From positions 1,984,001-2,048,000 of the forward strand of contig NZ_JABXJG010000001.1 of the NCBI RefSeq assembly GCF_013375535.1: a DNA stretch of 64,000 bases. The letters are read 5' to 3'. Under the pieces are notes generated by a model. The model did not search any database. It saw only the letters and a list, made by a program, of their open reading frames with translations, and had not been told where the DNA came from. The stretch comes from Sphingobium sp. 15-1 (GTDB lineage: Bacteria > Pseudomonadota > Alphaproteobacteria > Sphingomonadales > Sphingomonadaceae). A program made the position numbers and the translations under genes. This document shows positions 1 to 8,532 of the stretch, in pieces (position 1 is the first letter of the stretch; every line of letters begins with the position of its first letter).

Positions 1-477
1 GGGCGTCGGCGCCGCCTGCTGCGCGGCGATCTCTTCCCCGGTCGGCGGCGTCATCACCTGCGTCCGCCAGACCGCGAAGCCCGCCACCAGGATCACGACG
101 ATGGCCGCCGCCGTCCAGGCGAGCGCTCGGGAGGGCACCCGCGCCGGATCGGCAGGCTCGAACGCTTCATAGCGGTTGCTGCCCAGTTCCGAATTATGCA
201 CGGCGTTGCGCACGTCGGCGGCGATAGCCACCTCGTCCACATCGATGGCGCGGGCATAGGCGCGGGCAAAGCCCACCGCATAGGGAATGCCGGGCAGAGC
301 GGCATAATCGTCGCGCTCTATCGCTTCCAACTGGCGCTGGGCGATGCGGGTCCGCGTGGCGACATCCTGTATCGACAGCCCCTGCGCCTCCCGCGCTGCG
401 CGCAGACGCGCGCCGGGAGTGTTGGGCCGCTGTTCCGACGCCGCGGCGCCGGGTTCCTGTTCAGCTTCTTCTGCCAT
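1..477 (-). CDS. RodZ-like helix-turn-helix membrane protein (partial, C-terminus outside window)
   Basis: The first 159 codons are visible, read leftward from an ATG at 477. After about 20 acidic residues comes a RodZ-type HTH_25 domain (PGARLRAARESQGLSIQDVA, then a TRIAQRQLEAIE helix, about residues 22-90). One membrane segment follows (ALAWTAAAIVVILVAGFAVW, about 125-145), then the start of the periplasmic part. RodZ links the MreB cytoskeleton to the cell-wall elongation machinery. The cytoplasmic HTH, single TM and periplasmic tail order fits this family. It lies about 100 bp downstream of ptsP on the same strand, so co-transcription is possible. The C-terminal DUF4115 domain would be outside the window and cannot be checked. 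Confidence 0.8.
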   Translation of the reverse strand, partial: MAEEAEQEPGAAASEQRPNTPGARLRAAREAQGLSIQDVATRTRIAQRQLEAIERDDYAALPGIPYAVGFARAYARAIDVDEVAIAADVRNAVHNSELGSNRYEAFEPADPARVPSRALAWTAAAIVVILVAGFAVWRTQVMTPPTGEEIAAQQAAPTP

Positions 478-579
478 GCTGCTCCGCGACTTTTTGAAGG
501 CCGGCCTTGTCTCATTGCGGGACAGGGATTGTCAACGCCGCGTCGGCCCGATCGAGCTGAACGCGCCGCCGCAATCCCC

Positions 580-2856
580 TTAATTCAATTCAATAGCATG
601 TTCCCCGGCCCAGTCGACCAGCGCCGAACGAATATCGACGACACCCCTGTCCAGCAGGTCGCGCATGAACGCCCGCAATTGCGCCGCGTCGATCGTCCGG
701 ATCATCGCCTTGACCGGCCCGACCGAGGCGGGGGTGATCGACAGGCGCCGCACGCCAAGGCCGATCAGCGCCATCGCCTCCAGCGTGCGCCCGCCCATCT
801 CGCCACAGACGCCGACCGGCACCTCCTGCGCCTCGCAGGCGCGCACCACGCGGTCGAGGAAGCGCAATATGGCGATGCTGAGCCAGTCATAACGCTCCGC
901 CAGCCGGGGATGGGCGCGGTCGGCGGCGAACAGGAACTGCGTCAGGTCGTTGGTGCCGATCGACAGGAAATCCAGCTTGGGCAGCAACAGGTCGAGCACT
1001 TCCGCCAGCGCCGGAACCTCCAGCATCGCGCCGTAACGCACCGCGACCGGCAGCTTCTTCTTCTGCGACACCAGCCATTGGCGCTGATGCTCGACCAGCG
1101 CCCTCGCCTGTTCATATTCCCAGGGTTCCGACACCATCGGGAACATGACGTGCAACACCTTGCCCGCCGCCGCTTCCAGCAGGGCGCGGGCCTGCGCTTT
1201 CATCAGGCCGTCCCGGTCCAGCGCCAGCCGCAGCGCGCGCCAGCCCATGGCGGGATTGTCCTCCAATTCCTCTTCAGCGTCGCGGGTCATATAGGGCAAC
1301 GCCTTGTCGCCGCCGATGTCGACGGTGCGGAAAATGACCGGCCGGTCGCCCGCCGCGTCGAGCACGTCGCGATAGAGCCGCTGCTGCTTCTCCCGCTGCG
1401 GCAGGGTGGCGGAGACGAGGAACTGGAACTCCGTGCGGAACAGGCCGATGCCGTCCGCGCCCACCAGGTCCAGCGCCTGCGCATCTTCGCGCAGACCCGC
1501 ATTGACCATCAGCTCGATCCGCTGCCCGTCGGTGGTCACCGACGGCAGGTCGCGCATGGCCGCAAATTCGGCGCGGCGCTTCTGCGTCACATGCAGCTTG
1601 TTCTCGAACGCCTCCTCCATGTCCGGCGTCGGGCGGATCAGCAGATTGTTGTCGGCCACGTCCAGCAGGATCAGGTCGCCTTCATTCACCTGATGCCGGA
1701 TGTCGCGCACGCGGCCCAGCATCGGCACGCCCATGGCGCGGGCGACGATGGTGACATGCGCGGTCAGCGACCCTTCCTCCAATATGACGCCCTTCAACCG
1801 CCGCCGGTCATATTCCAGCAGCTCCGCCGGCCCCAGATTGCGGGCGATCAGGATGGCGTCCTGCCGCAATCCGAGCTGCGCCGCCGTGCCCAATTGCCCG
1901 GACACGATGCGCAGCAGCCGGTTCGCCATATCCTCCAGATCGTGCATCCGGTCCTGGAGCAGCGGGTCGTCGATCTGGCGCATGCGCATGCGGGTGCGCT
2001 GCTGCACGCGCTCGATCGCCGCCTCGGCGGTCAGGCCGCTGTCGATCGCCTCGTTGATCCGCCTGATCCACCCCTCGTCATAGGCGAACATCTTGTAGGT
2101 TTCGAGCACCTCCTGATGCTCGCCTTCCGTGCCGAACTCGGCCGTGCCGGTCATGCGGTCGATCTGCTCGCGCATCTTGGTGAAGGCGGAAATGACGCGC
2201 GCGCGTTCCGCCTCCGTATCCTCCGCGACCGTATGTTCAATATGCACGCGAGGCTGGTGGAACACCGCATGCCCCCCCGCCATGCCCATGACCAGTTGCA
2301 GCCCATGCAGGATCGAGGTGCCCGTATCCTGCACCCGCGAATCCGACGGGCCGTCGTCGGCCAGCTCGGCATTGGCGATCAGTTCCGACAGCACCATCGC
2401 CACCGTCTGCAGCGCCTCGATCTCCACTTCCTCATAGCGGCGCGGCTCGACATGCTGGACGCAGAGCACGCCGATGGCGCGCTCCCGCCGCACGATCGGA
2501 ACGCCCGCGAAACTGTGGAACAATTCCTCGCCCGTCTCGGGGCGATAGCTGTAATCGGGATGCGAGGCCGCTTCGTCCAGGTTCAGCGTCTCGACATTGG
2601 TGGCGATCATGCCGACCAGGCCCTCGCCCATCGCCATGCGGGTGACGTGCACGGCTTCCTGCTTCAGCCCCCGCGTCGCGAACAGCTCCAGCACCCCTTC
2701 GCGCACCAGATAGATGGAGCAGACCTCGCTCGACAGCGATTCCCCGATGATCTCGACCACCTTGTTCAGCTTCGCCTGGGCGCTGGTGCGCGCGGCCATG
2801 ACTTCCTGCAGGCGGATGAGGATCTGGCGGGCGGCGGCGGCGGGCGTGCTGGGCAT
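580..2856 (-). CDS. ptsP: Phosphoenolpyruvate--protein phosphotransferase PtsP (nitrogen PTS enzyme I)
   Basis: 758 residues, full length for EI-Ntr. It transfers phosphate from PEP to HPr/NPr in the regulatory PTS. An N-terminal GAF domain (about residues 20-165) distinguishes it from the sugar-PTS enzyme I. The swivelling domain carries the phospho-His at H367 in GSLTAHVTIVAR, followed by the PEP-utilizing TIM barrel (GIGLFRTEFQFL, then SIGTNDLTQF and the Cys motif GVCGEMGG). The likely phosphate acceptor is the HPr at 28508-28780 in this window, with the EIIA-Man protein next to it. In rhizobia ptsP is often beside lysC; here lysC is 11 kb away. Start chosen at MPSTPAAAARQI, which leaves the GAF domain intact. 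Confidence 0.95.
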   Translation of the reverse strand: MPSTPAAAARQILIRLQEVMAARTSAQAKLNKVVEIIGESLSSEVCSIYLVREGVLELFATRGLKQEAVHVTRMAMGEGLVGMIATNVETLNLDEAASHPDYSYRPETGEELFHSFAGVPIVRRERAIGVLCVQHVEPRRYEEVEIEALQTVAMVLSELIANAELADDGPSDSRVQDTGTSILHGLQLVMGMAGGHAVFHQPRVHIEHTVAEDTEAERARVISAFTKMREQIDRMTGTAEFGTEGEHQEVLETYKMFAYDEGWIRRINEAIDSGLTAEAAIERVQQRTRMRMRQIDDPLLQDRMHDLEDMANRLLRIVSGQLGTAAQLGLRQDAILIARNLGPAELLEYDRRRLKGVILEEGSLTAHVTIVARAMGVPMLGRVRDIRHQVNEGDLILLDVADNNLLIRPTPDMEEAFENKLHVTQKRRAEFAAMRDLPSVTTDGQRIELMVNAGLREDAQALDLVGADGIGLFRTEFQFLVSATLPQREKQQRLYRDVLDAAGDRPVIFRTVDIGGDKALPYMTRDAEEELEDNPAMGWRALRLALDRDGLMKAQARALLEAAAGKVLHVMFPMVSEPWEYEQARALVEHQRQWLVSQKKKLPVAVRYGAMLEVPALAEVLDLLLPKLDFLSIGTNDLTQFLFAADRAHPRLAERYDWLSIAILRFLDRVVRACEAQEVPVGVCGEMGGRTLEAMALIGLGVRRLSITPASVGPVKAMIRTIDAAQLRAFMRDLLDRGVVDIRSALVDWAGEHAIELN

Positions 2857-2998
2857 ATTTCAAGCGCTAACAGATCGCGCACTCGCTTTCCAAGGCGAAT
2901 ATGCGCGGCTTTGGCGGATTCTGCTTCCCATCCATGGCGGAAAGGGAGAGCAGTTTCGTTTACGGCCGTAAAATCTCTAGAGTCAGGGAGACGAGCAT

Positions 2999-4156
2999 AT
3001 GGCAGAAATCGACAACAAGGCCTTTGAACAGGATCTGATCGACCGTGGCTATTCCCGCCGCCAGATGGGCAAGGTCGCGGCCTTGCTGGGCGCGGGCGCG
3101 GCCGCCCTGCGCGTCACCGGCGCCATCGCGCAGCAGGCCGCCAAGCCGGTCGAGGGCGCGGTGCGCATCGGCGCGAACGAATGCTGGACCGGCCCCTTCC
3201 CCGTCGCCGCCGAAGCCGCCTTCAAGCTGGTGCAGGAAGGCAATCGCTACGAACCCAATGACGAGCATGCCAAGCTGTTCGAGGCCGTCGCCGCCGTGGA
3301 GGGCATCCCCGCCGACCGCATCACCGCCTGGCCGGGCTCCAGCGATCCGCTGAGCCGCGTCGCTGTCGCCTACGCCTCGCCCACGCGCGGCATCGTCACC
3401 GGCAACCCCGCCTATGAAGCCATCTGGCGCACCGGCGATTGGCTGGGCGCCAAGGTGACGAAGGTGCCGCTGACCAAGGATTATGCCCATGACGTGAAGG
3501 CGATGCTGGCGGCAGACCCCAATGCGGGTGTCTATTATATCTGCTCGCCCAACAACCCGACTGGCACCATGACGCCGTTGGCCGACATCCAGTGGCTGGC
3601 CGACAACAAGCCCAAGGACGCGATCCTGGTCGTCGACGAAGCCTATATCCACTGGTTCGACGGCCCGAACGCCGCGAAGATGGCGGCCAGCCGCGACGAC
3701 GTGCTGATCCTGCGCACCTTCTCCAAGCTGTTCGGCATGGCGGGCATGCGCCTGGGCCTCACCTTCTCCAGCCCGGTCATCATGGAAAAGATGATGCGCT
3801 ATGACGGCGGGCAGGTGACGGCGATGCTGCCGATGACAGCCGTCGCCTGCGGCACGGTGTCGGTCGCGCAGGCCGGCCTCATCAAGCAGCGCCGCGCCGA
3901 AATGGTCGCCGCCCGCGAAATGGCGATCGCCCATCTCAAGAAGAAGGGGATCAAGGTCATTCCCGGCAGCCAGGCGAACATGTTCATGATCGACTGGGGC
4001 AAGCCCGCCAAGGACATGCAGGCCGCGATGCTGGCGGAGAAGGTGCAGATCGGGCGCAACTGGCCGATCTGGCCCAATGTCTCCCGCGTGTCGGTCGGCT
4101 CGGCGGACGAAATGAAGGCTTTCTGCGACGCCATCGACAAGGTCTGGAAGGCCTGA
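2999..4156 (+). CDS. Tat-exported PLP-dependent aminotransferase, HisC-like (copy 1)
   Basis: 385 residues, fold-type I aminotransferase related to histidinol-phosphate aminotransferase. Visible are the NNPTGT loop, the VVDEAYIHW strand with the PLP-binding Asp, and the Schiff-base Lys K243 in RTFSKLFGMAGMRLG. The N-terminus carries SRRQMGK (Arg20-Arg21) followed by an Ala/Gly-rich hydrophobic stretch ending near AIAQQ, which is a twin-arginine signal. The enzyme is therefore predicted to fold with PLP in the cytoplasm and then be exported. The true substrate is unknown; a biosynthetic HisC role is unlikely because of the export signal. The paralogue at 4389-5558 follows in the same direction after a repeat-containing gap. 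SD-like AGGGAGACGAG precedes the ATG. Confidence 0.88.
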   Translation: MAEIDNKAFEQDLIDRGYSRRQMGKVAALLGAGAAALRVTGAIAQQAAKPVEGAVRIGANECWTGPFPVAAEAAFKLVQEGNRYEPNDEHAKLFEAVAAVEGIPADRITAWPGSSDPLSRVAVAYASPTRGIVTGNPAYEAIWRTGDWLGAKVTKVPLTKDYAHDVKAMLAADPNAGVYYICSPNNPTGTMTPLADIQWLADNKPKDAILVVDEAYIHWFDGPNAAKMAASRDDVLILRTFSKLFGMAGMRLGLTFSSPVIMEKMMRYDGGQVTAMLPMTAVACGTVSVAQAGLIKQRRAEMVAAREMAIAHLKKKGIKVIPGSQANMFMIDWGKPAKDMQAAMLAEKVQIGRNWPIWPNVSRVSVGSADEMKAFCDAIDKVWKA

Positions 4157-4186
4157 GCCAAGGCGTTCGGGGATGCGCTTCTCCTT

Positions 4187-4262
4187 CGTCACCCCGGGCT
4201 TGACCCGGGGTTCCGATGCCTGAGGATAGCGCAGACGCAAAAAGCGGAACCACGGATCAACC
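4187..4262. repeat. Palindromic intergenic repeat, GTCACCCCGG family (degenerate copy)
   Basis: The left arm starts CGTCACCCCGGGCTTGACCC; the right arm (GCGGAACCACGGATCAACCC) is decayed. The same family recurs at 12396, 26475, 48641 and 62833. It fills the gap between the two tandem aminotransferase genes. Confidence 0.7.
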
Positions 4263-4388
4263 CATGCCCTGAACCAACCGCATAAAATTTCGAGAATCCG
4301 GGGCGGCGCATTGTGGAAATGCGCCGCCCTTTTCGTTCCTCCCCTTGGAATATGCGCAGATGACCGAACAACAAGGGGAACAGACGAC

Positions 4389-5558
4389 ATGACCATGATG
4401 TTGGAAAAGGACGCCCGCGAAGACCTGCTCGAACGGGGCTATTCCCGCCGCACGATCGGCAAGATTTCCGCGCTGATGGCGGCAGGCGCAGCAGCCGGCA
4501 ACCTGCTGATCCAGCCCGCCTTCGCGCAGCAGCAGGCCGCGCGCGGCATCAAGGGCGCCGTCCGCATCGGCTCCAACGAATGCTGGACCGGTCCGTTCGA
4601 ACCGGGCGTGCAGGCCGCCGCCAAGGCCGCCGCGGTCGGCAACTGGTACGACCCGGACAATTACAAGGGCGACCTGATCGCCACCGTCGCCAAGGTGGAG
4701 GGCATTCCGGAATCCCACGTCATGTTGTGGCCGGGTTCGGGCGGTCCGCTGGTCAGCACGGTCGCGGCCTTCTGCTCGCCCACCAAGGGCCTCGTCACCG
4801 CCGATCCGACCTTCGAATCCGCCTGGCGCACCGCCGATTACCTCAAGGCCCCCATCGCCAAGGCGCCGCAGGCCATCGGCAAGGGCCATGACGTCAAGGC
4901 GATGCTGGCCGCCAATCCGAACGCTGGCCTCTACTATATCTGCTCGCCCAACAATCCGACCGGCACCGTCACGCCGCTGGCCGACATCGAATGGCTGCTC
5001 GCCAACAAGCCGGCGGATTCGATCCTGCTGGTGGACGAAGCCTATATCCACTTCTCCGAGGCGCAGAGCGCGGCGAAGCTGGTGGCGGGCCGCAAGGACC
5101 TGATCGTCATGCGGACCTTCTCCAAGCTGTTCGGCATGGCGGGCGTGCGGCTGGGCCTGACATTCGCGGACCCGGACGTGCAGAAGCGCATCGGCCTGTT
5201 CGGCCCCACGGCGGGCGGGCTGTCGATTACCGCCATGGCCTGCGGCAACGCAGTCTATCCGGAGGCTGGACTCATCAAGGCCCGCCGCCAGGAAATGATC
5301 GCCAACCGCGAGGAAACCATCGCCTGGCTCACCAAGAAGGGGATCGAAGTACACCCCGGCAGCCAGGCCAACATGTTCATGGTGAACTGGAAGACCAAGA
5401 CCGCCAAGGAGGTTCAGACCGCCCTCCTCGCCACGCCGGAAAAGGTGCAGATCGGCCGTGCCTGGCCGATCTGGCCCACCGTCTCCCGCGTCACCGTCGG
5501 GTCGGCGGACGACATGGCGAAGTTCTGCGCAGCGGTGGAGAAGGTTTACAAGGCCTGA
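4389..5558 (+). CDS. Tat-exported PLP-dependent aminotransferase, HisC-like (copy 2)
   Basis: 389 residues, clear paralogue of the preceding gene. It has the same NNPTGT loop, LVDEAYIHF strand and catalytic Lys K246 in RTFSKLFGMAGVRLG. From the ATG at 4389, the twin-arginine motif YSRRTIGK falls at residues 20-21, exactly as in copy 1. This is why I prefer 4389 over the upstream in-frame start at 4311. The signal sequence ends near QPAFAQQ. Copy 2 has small insertions (for example TPEKVQIGRAWPIWP) relative to copy 1 but all core residues are intact, so both copies look functional. Substrate unknown; periplasmic amino-acid or amino-phosphate metabolism is only an inference. An intrinsic terminator follows 20 bp downstream. 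Confidence 0.88.
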   Translation: MTMMLEKDAREDLLERGYSRRTIGKISALMAAGAAAGNLLIQPAFAQQQAARGIKGAVRIGSNECWTGPFEPGVQAAAKAAAVGNWYDPDNYKGDLIATVAKVEGIPESHVMLWPGSGGPLVSTVAAFCSPTKGLVTADPTFESAWRTADYLKAPIAKAPQAIGKGHDVKAMLAANPNAGLYYICSPNNPTGTVTPLADIEWLLANKPADSILLVDEAYIHFSEAQSAAKLVAGRKDLIVMRTFSKLFGMAGVRLGLTFADPDVQKRIGLFGPTAGGLSITAMACGNAVYPEAGLIKARRQEMIANREETIAWLTKKGIEVHPGSQANMFMVNWKTKTAKEVQTALLATPEKVQIGRAWPIWPTVSRVTVGSADDMAKFCAAVEKVYKA

Positions 5559-5579
5559 TTTCTCCCGATGGCCAAGGAA

Positions 5580-5611
5580 GGGCGTCCGATGCAAGCCGGG
5601 CGCCCTTTTTT
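5580..5611 (+). terminator. Intrinsic terminator after tandem aminotransferases
   Basis: A GC-rich hairpin (GGGCG at 5580-5584 with CGCCC at 5601-5605) is followed directly by TTTTTT. It lies 20 bp past the stop of the second aminotransferase. Confidence 0.8.
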
Positions 5612-5670
5612 GTGCGCCGGTCAGGTAGCAGCCCAATTCTGGTTTTGGCCCATCGCTGCCGTTAAGCGCG

Positions 5671-5759
5671 CCGTGTTCCTGCGAAGGCAGGAACCCAGTT
5701 CAGACGATCCGATGATGCACTAAGGACGGGCCTGGACTCCTGCCTTCGCAGGAGCACGG
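5671..5759. repeat. Palindromic intergenic repeat, GTGCTCCTGCGAAGG family
   Basis: Two arms of about 30 bp in inverted orientation (CGTGTTCCTGCGAAGGCAGG and its complement ending CCTTCGCAGGAGCACG), separated by a roughly 30-bp spacer containing GATGATGCACTA. Related copies are at 17751, 20261, 29941, 37516, 46518 and 60214. Confidence 0.85.
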
Positions 5760-5799
5760 TTGACCCTAGGACGGACGTCCATGTCCGCCCCCCCCGCCC

Positions 5800-6267
5800 C
5801 TAAGCCGTCCCCGCCGAAGTCTCGCACAGCGCCTTGAACTGCTCGGCCATCTGATCCCAGCCGGGATGGAAGCCCATTGCCTTATGCTTCTCCAACGCCT
5901 CCGCATCCCAATGCCGTGCGGTAGCGGTGAAGCGCGTTCCCTCCCCCTCGTCGGCAAAGCTCCAGATCGCCGTCATGAAGGGCGTCTGCGGAATCCATCC
6001 CGAAGCATAGGCGTCGGTGGTGACGATCTTTTCCTGCGGCACCACCTCTAGGAAAATGCCCTCCATCGGCCCGCTATCCTCGCCATTGGGCCCGAACATG
6101 CGCACCGCGCTGCGCCCGCCGGCGCGCAGATCCTCCTCGATCACCTCGGCGCGCCAGGGCTTGGGACAGAACCATTGGTCCTTGAGGTCCGTCCACACTT
6201 TCCACACGATCCCGCGCGGGGCGGCGATATGGCATGTCACCGACAGCTCGAACTCCGCCGCGCTCAT
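5800..6267 (-). CDS. SRPBCC (AHSA1/START-like) domain protein
   Basis: 155 residues forming a single SRPBCC hydrophobic-cavity domain of the activator-of-Hsp90-homologue-1 type. Typical landmarks are FELSVTCHIAAPRGIVWKVW at the N-terminus, EGIFLEVVPQEKIV in the middle and the C-terminal helix GWDQMAEQFKALCE. Such domains bind small hydrophobic ligands; the ligand here is unknown. The start at 6267 overlaps the stop of the upstream gene (ATGA), making this the last gene of a five-gene minus-strand operon (8404 to 5800) of VOC-type proteins. A longer start at 6441 would lie inside the upstream gene and was rejected. Confidence 0.88.
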   Translation of the reverse strand: MSAAEFELSVTCHIAAPRGIVWKVWTDLKDQWFCPKPWRAEVIEEDLRAGGRSAVRMFGPNGEDSGPMEGIFLEVVPQEKIVTTDAYASGWIPQTPFMTAIWSFADEGEGTRFTATARHWDAEALEKHKAMGFHPGWDQMAEQFKALCETSAGTA

Positions 6268-6755
6268 GGCAATGTCCCCTCGAAAGCCGCCTTCATCCGA
6301 CCGGTGTCCAGCTTCTGCATGGTCATCATTTCCGCCATCATCCGCTGGATGCCCGGCCCGTCGCCGGTCTTGTAGAGGTCCATGATCTCCTGGGTCACGA
6401 GCTGCCAGGACAGGCCATATTTGTCCTTCAGCCAGCCGCACGGCCCCGGCGATCCGCCATCGGCGGTCAAGGCGTCGAAACAGCGGTCGATCTCCGCCTG
6501 ATCCTTGCAGGCGACGGAGAGCGACACCGCCTCGGTGAAACCGAATTCCGGCCCGCCGTTCAGCGCCTGATAGCTGTCCCCGAACAGGGTGAATTCGACC
6601 AGCAGCACGTCCCCGCCCTTGAACGGGCTGGGGCTGGGATTGCCGTCGGGATAGCGGCTGATGAAATCCACCGATCCGCCAAAGATCGAGACATAGAAGC
6701 GCGCGGCTGCCTCCGCCTGCCCATTATACCACAGGCAGGGTGAAATCTTCGACAT
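6264..6755 (-). CDS. PhnB-like VOC protein (3-demethylubiquinone methyltransferase-fold domain)
   Basis: 163 residues. The sequence opens with ISPCLWYNGQAEAAARFY and contains FGDSYQALNGGPEF, both hallmarks of the PhnB/'3-dmu-9_3-mt' subgroup of the vicinal oxygen chelate superfamily. Despite the Pfam name, these proteins are not methyltransferases; their activity is generally undefined. It is fourth in the five-gene operon, 11 bp after the double-VOC gene and overlapping the SRPBCC gene by 4 bp. The ATG at 6755 has a good SD (AAGGAGAGG). Confidence 0.88.
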   Translation of the reverse strand: MSKISPCLWYNGQAEAAARFYVSIFGGSVDFISRYPDGNPSPSPFKGGDVLLVEFTLFGDSYQALNGGPEFGFTEAVSLSVACKDQAEIDRCFDALTADGGSPGPCGWLKDKYGLSWQLVTQEIMDLYKTGDGPGIQRMMAEMMTMQKLDTGRMKAAFEGTLP

Positions 6756-6766
6756 GGTTCCTCTCC

Positions 6767-7561
6767 TTATCCCTGGGCCGAACGCATGCCCACCAGCGCG
6801 AACATCGCGCCTTGCGGATCGAGCGCCTGGATGATCCAGGCTCCGCCCGGCACCTCCATCGGCCCGTTGAGCAGGGTGCCGCCGCCGGCCTTCACCTTTT
6901 CGGTCGCGGCATCGATGTCCGGCACGACGAAGTAGAACAGCCATAGGGGTACCGGCACCTCCTTCGGGCGCGCCATGATGCCGCCGCTCATGCCGTCGAA
7001 CGCCGTCGACCCATCCTGCGAGAAAAGCTGGTAGCTGCCCATCTCGCCCATATCCATGGCCTCGCCCTTCCCCCAGCCGAACTGGGCTGTGTAGAAGGCC
7101 AGATCGGCGTCGAAATCGCCGCTGTACAGCTCATGCCAGCCGACATGCCCGTTCGCCATCGCAGGCGGCGCGTCCATCCCCTCCGGGCTGGAACCCTTGA
7201 GCAGCATGAACACCGCGCCGCCCGGATCGGCCATCACCGCAAAGCGCCCGACGCCCGGAATATCCTCCGGCGCCCGCTTCACGCTGCCGCCCGCCTCGGT
7301 CAGCCGCTTCGCATCGGCATCCACGTCGGCCGATCCGACATAGCCGCCCCACCAGGGCGACATGCCGCAATCCTTGGCCTCCGCCGGGATCGCCATGACG
7401 CCGCCCGTCGGCCCAGCGCTGCCCGAAATCACCTGATAGTCATGGCCGCCGCCAAAGGCCTGCGCCGTCCAGCCGACGACATCGCCGTAAAAGGCAAGCG
7501 CCGCCGCCGGATCGCTGGTCATCAGTTCATACCAGAAGAATTTGCCGTTCAGATCGGTCAT
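6767..7561 (-). CDS. Two-domain VOC (glyoxalase/bleomycin-resistance fold) protein
   Basis: 264 residues with two tandem VOC modules. Module one spans about residues 5-125 (KFFWYELMTSDPAAALAFY) and module two about 140-262 (VGWHELYSGDFDADLAFYTA). This matches the CFP-30B-like family of actinobacteria and proteobacteria. The enzyme function is not established; a metal-dependent small-molecule binding or detoxification role is inferred from the fold only. Third gene of the operon, 12 bp after DUF1428. An AGGAG Shine-Dalgarno precedes the ATG. Confidence 0.88.
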   Translation of the reverse strand: MTDLNGKFFWYELMTSDPAAALAFYGDVVGWTAQAFGGGHDYQVISGSAGPTGGVMAIPAEAKDCGMSPWWGGYVGSADVDADAKRLTEAGGSVKRAPEDIPGVGRFAVMADPGGAVFMLLKGSSPEGMDAPPAMANGHVGWHELYSGDFDADLAFYTAQFGWGKGEAMDMGEMGSYQLFSQDGSTAFDGMSGGIMARPKEVPVPLWLFYFVVPDIDAATEKVKAGGGTLLNGPMEVPGGAWIIQALDPQGAMFALVGMRSAQG

Positions 7562-7573
7562 CGTTCCTCTCCT

Positions 7574-7936
7574 TCAAGCCTTGGCGTCGAGCAGCACCTC
7601 AAACCCGCCATAGATCAGCCGCGCGCCGATGAAGGGCATGTCCTCCCCCTCCTTGGGCTGCATCCGGGGATCGTTCATCACCTTCTCCGCGCCCGCGTCG
7701 CGTGTTTCCTTGTCGGGCCATTCGATCCAGGAAAAGACGACCTCCTCATCCTCCTCCGCGATGACGGCGGTGCGGAAGTCGTTGACCTTGCCGGGCTTGA
7801 TGTCGTTCGCCCAGCATTCGACGATCCGCAGCGCGCCATGCTCGATGAAGATCGGCGCGGCATAGGCCGCCACTTCCCTGTACCGTTCCTTGTTGCCCTT
7901 GGGCACCGGGATCACGAAACCGTCCATGTAGCTCAT
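7574..7936 (-). CDS. DUF1428 family protein (YbaA-like)
   Basis: 120 residues starting MSYMDGFVIPVPKGNKERYR, the typical DUF1428 N-terminus. The rest (ECWANDIKPGKVNDFRTAV, WIEWPDKETRDAGAEKV) matches the family's ferredoxin-like alpha/beta fold. The start at 7936 follows an AGGAGAGAG ribosome-binding site; a longer start at 7951 would add residues absent from the family. Second gene of the five-gene operon. DUF1428 proteins commonly sit with VOC/PhnB genes but have no known activity. Confidence 0.9.
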   Translation of the reverse strand: MSYMDGFVIPVPKGNKERYREVAAYAAPIFIEHGALRIVECWANDIKPGKVNDFRTAVIAEEDEEVVFSWIEWPDKETRDAGAEKVMNDPRMQPKEGEDMPFIGARLIYGGFEVLLDAKA

Positions 7937-7963
7937 CGTCTCTCTCCTCATGAAAGGCAGAGT

Positions 7964-8404
7964 TCAGGCGGTCGCTTCCTTATGGGTCGCAAGCGCCGCT
8001 TCCATATCCATCCACGTCACTTCCCAGATATGGCCGTCCAGATCGGCAAAGCTGCGGCCGTACATGAAGCCATGATCCTGCTGCGGATTGGGTTCCGTGC
8101 CGCCCGCCGCCAGCGCCTTTTCCGTCGTCACGTCGACATCCGCCCGGCTCGCTTCGCTCAACGCCAGCAGCACCTGCGCGGTTTCATGCGCATTGGGGAT
8201 TTTGCGCGGCGTGAATCCCATGAACCGCTCTTGCGTCAGCAGCATGACATGAATGCTTTCCGAAAAGCTCAGCATCTGCGCGCTGTCGTCCGCGAATTCC
8301 CTGTTCGGGACCGCGCCGACCGCCTCGTAGAAGGCGATGGAGGCGGGCAGGTCCGTCACCGGCAGGTTCACGAAAATCATCTTCGGAGCGGGGGCATTCG
8401 ACAT
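7964..8404 (-). CDS. VOC family protein (glyoxalase-like), first gene of operon
   Basis: 146 residues with one VOC domain: KMIFVNLPVTDLPASIAFYE at the start, then SESIHVMLLTQERF and FADLDGHIWEVTWMD at the C-terminus, a pattern typical of the extradiol-dioxygenase-like subgroup. Start at 8404 (MSNAPAPK) chosen because homologous domains begin here; in-frame ATGs further up would extend into the promoter region. It is divergent from the HxlR regulator at 8533, with the shared 128-bp gap presumably holding both promoters. Confidence 0.87.
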   Translation of the reverse strand: MSNAPAPKMIFVNLPVTDLPASIAFYEAVGAVPNREFADDSAQMLSFSESIHVMLLTQERFMGFTPRKIPNAHETAQVLLALSEASRADVDVTTEKALAAGGTEPNPQQDHGFMYGRSFADLDGHIWEVTWMDMEAALATHKEATA

Positions 8405-8532
8405 CGCGCATCTCCTCGGGATCATGGGGGCCGGTCGCTTCCATGAACGACTCAGCGACTTGAACTTCATGGACCCGCAGATTATCTTATACAACAATTA
8501 AGTTAGAAAAAATAACCAAGGACTCCAGTCGC

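Noticed and set aside
196..3027. A 943-codon open frame on the plus strand across ptsP
   Set aside because: It is antisense to a full-length, motif-complete ptsP. Its Arg/His/Gln-rich composition is typical of the complement of high-GC coding sequence.
4257..5636. Long minus-strand frame opposite the second aminotransferase
   Set aside because: Antisense shadow with no domain; the plus strand encodes all catalytic motifs of an aminotransferase.
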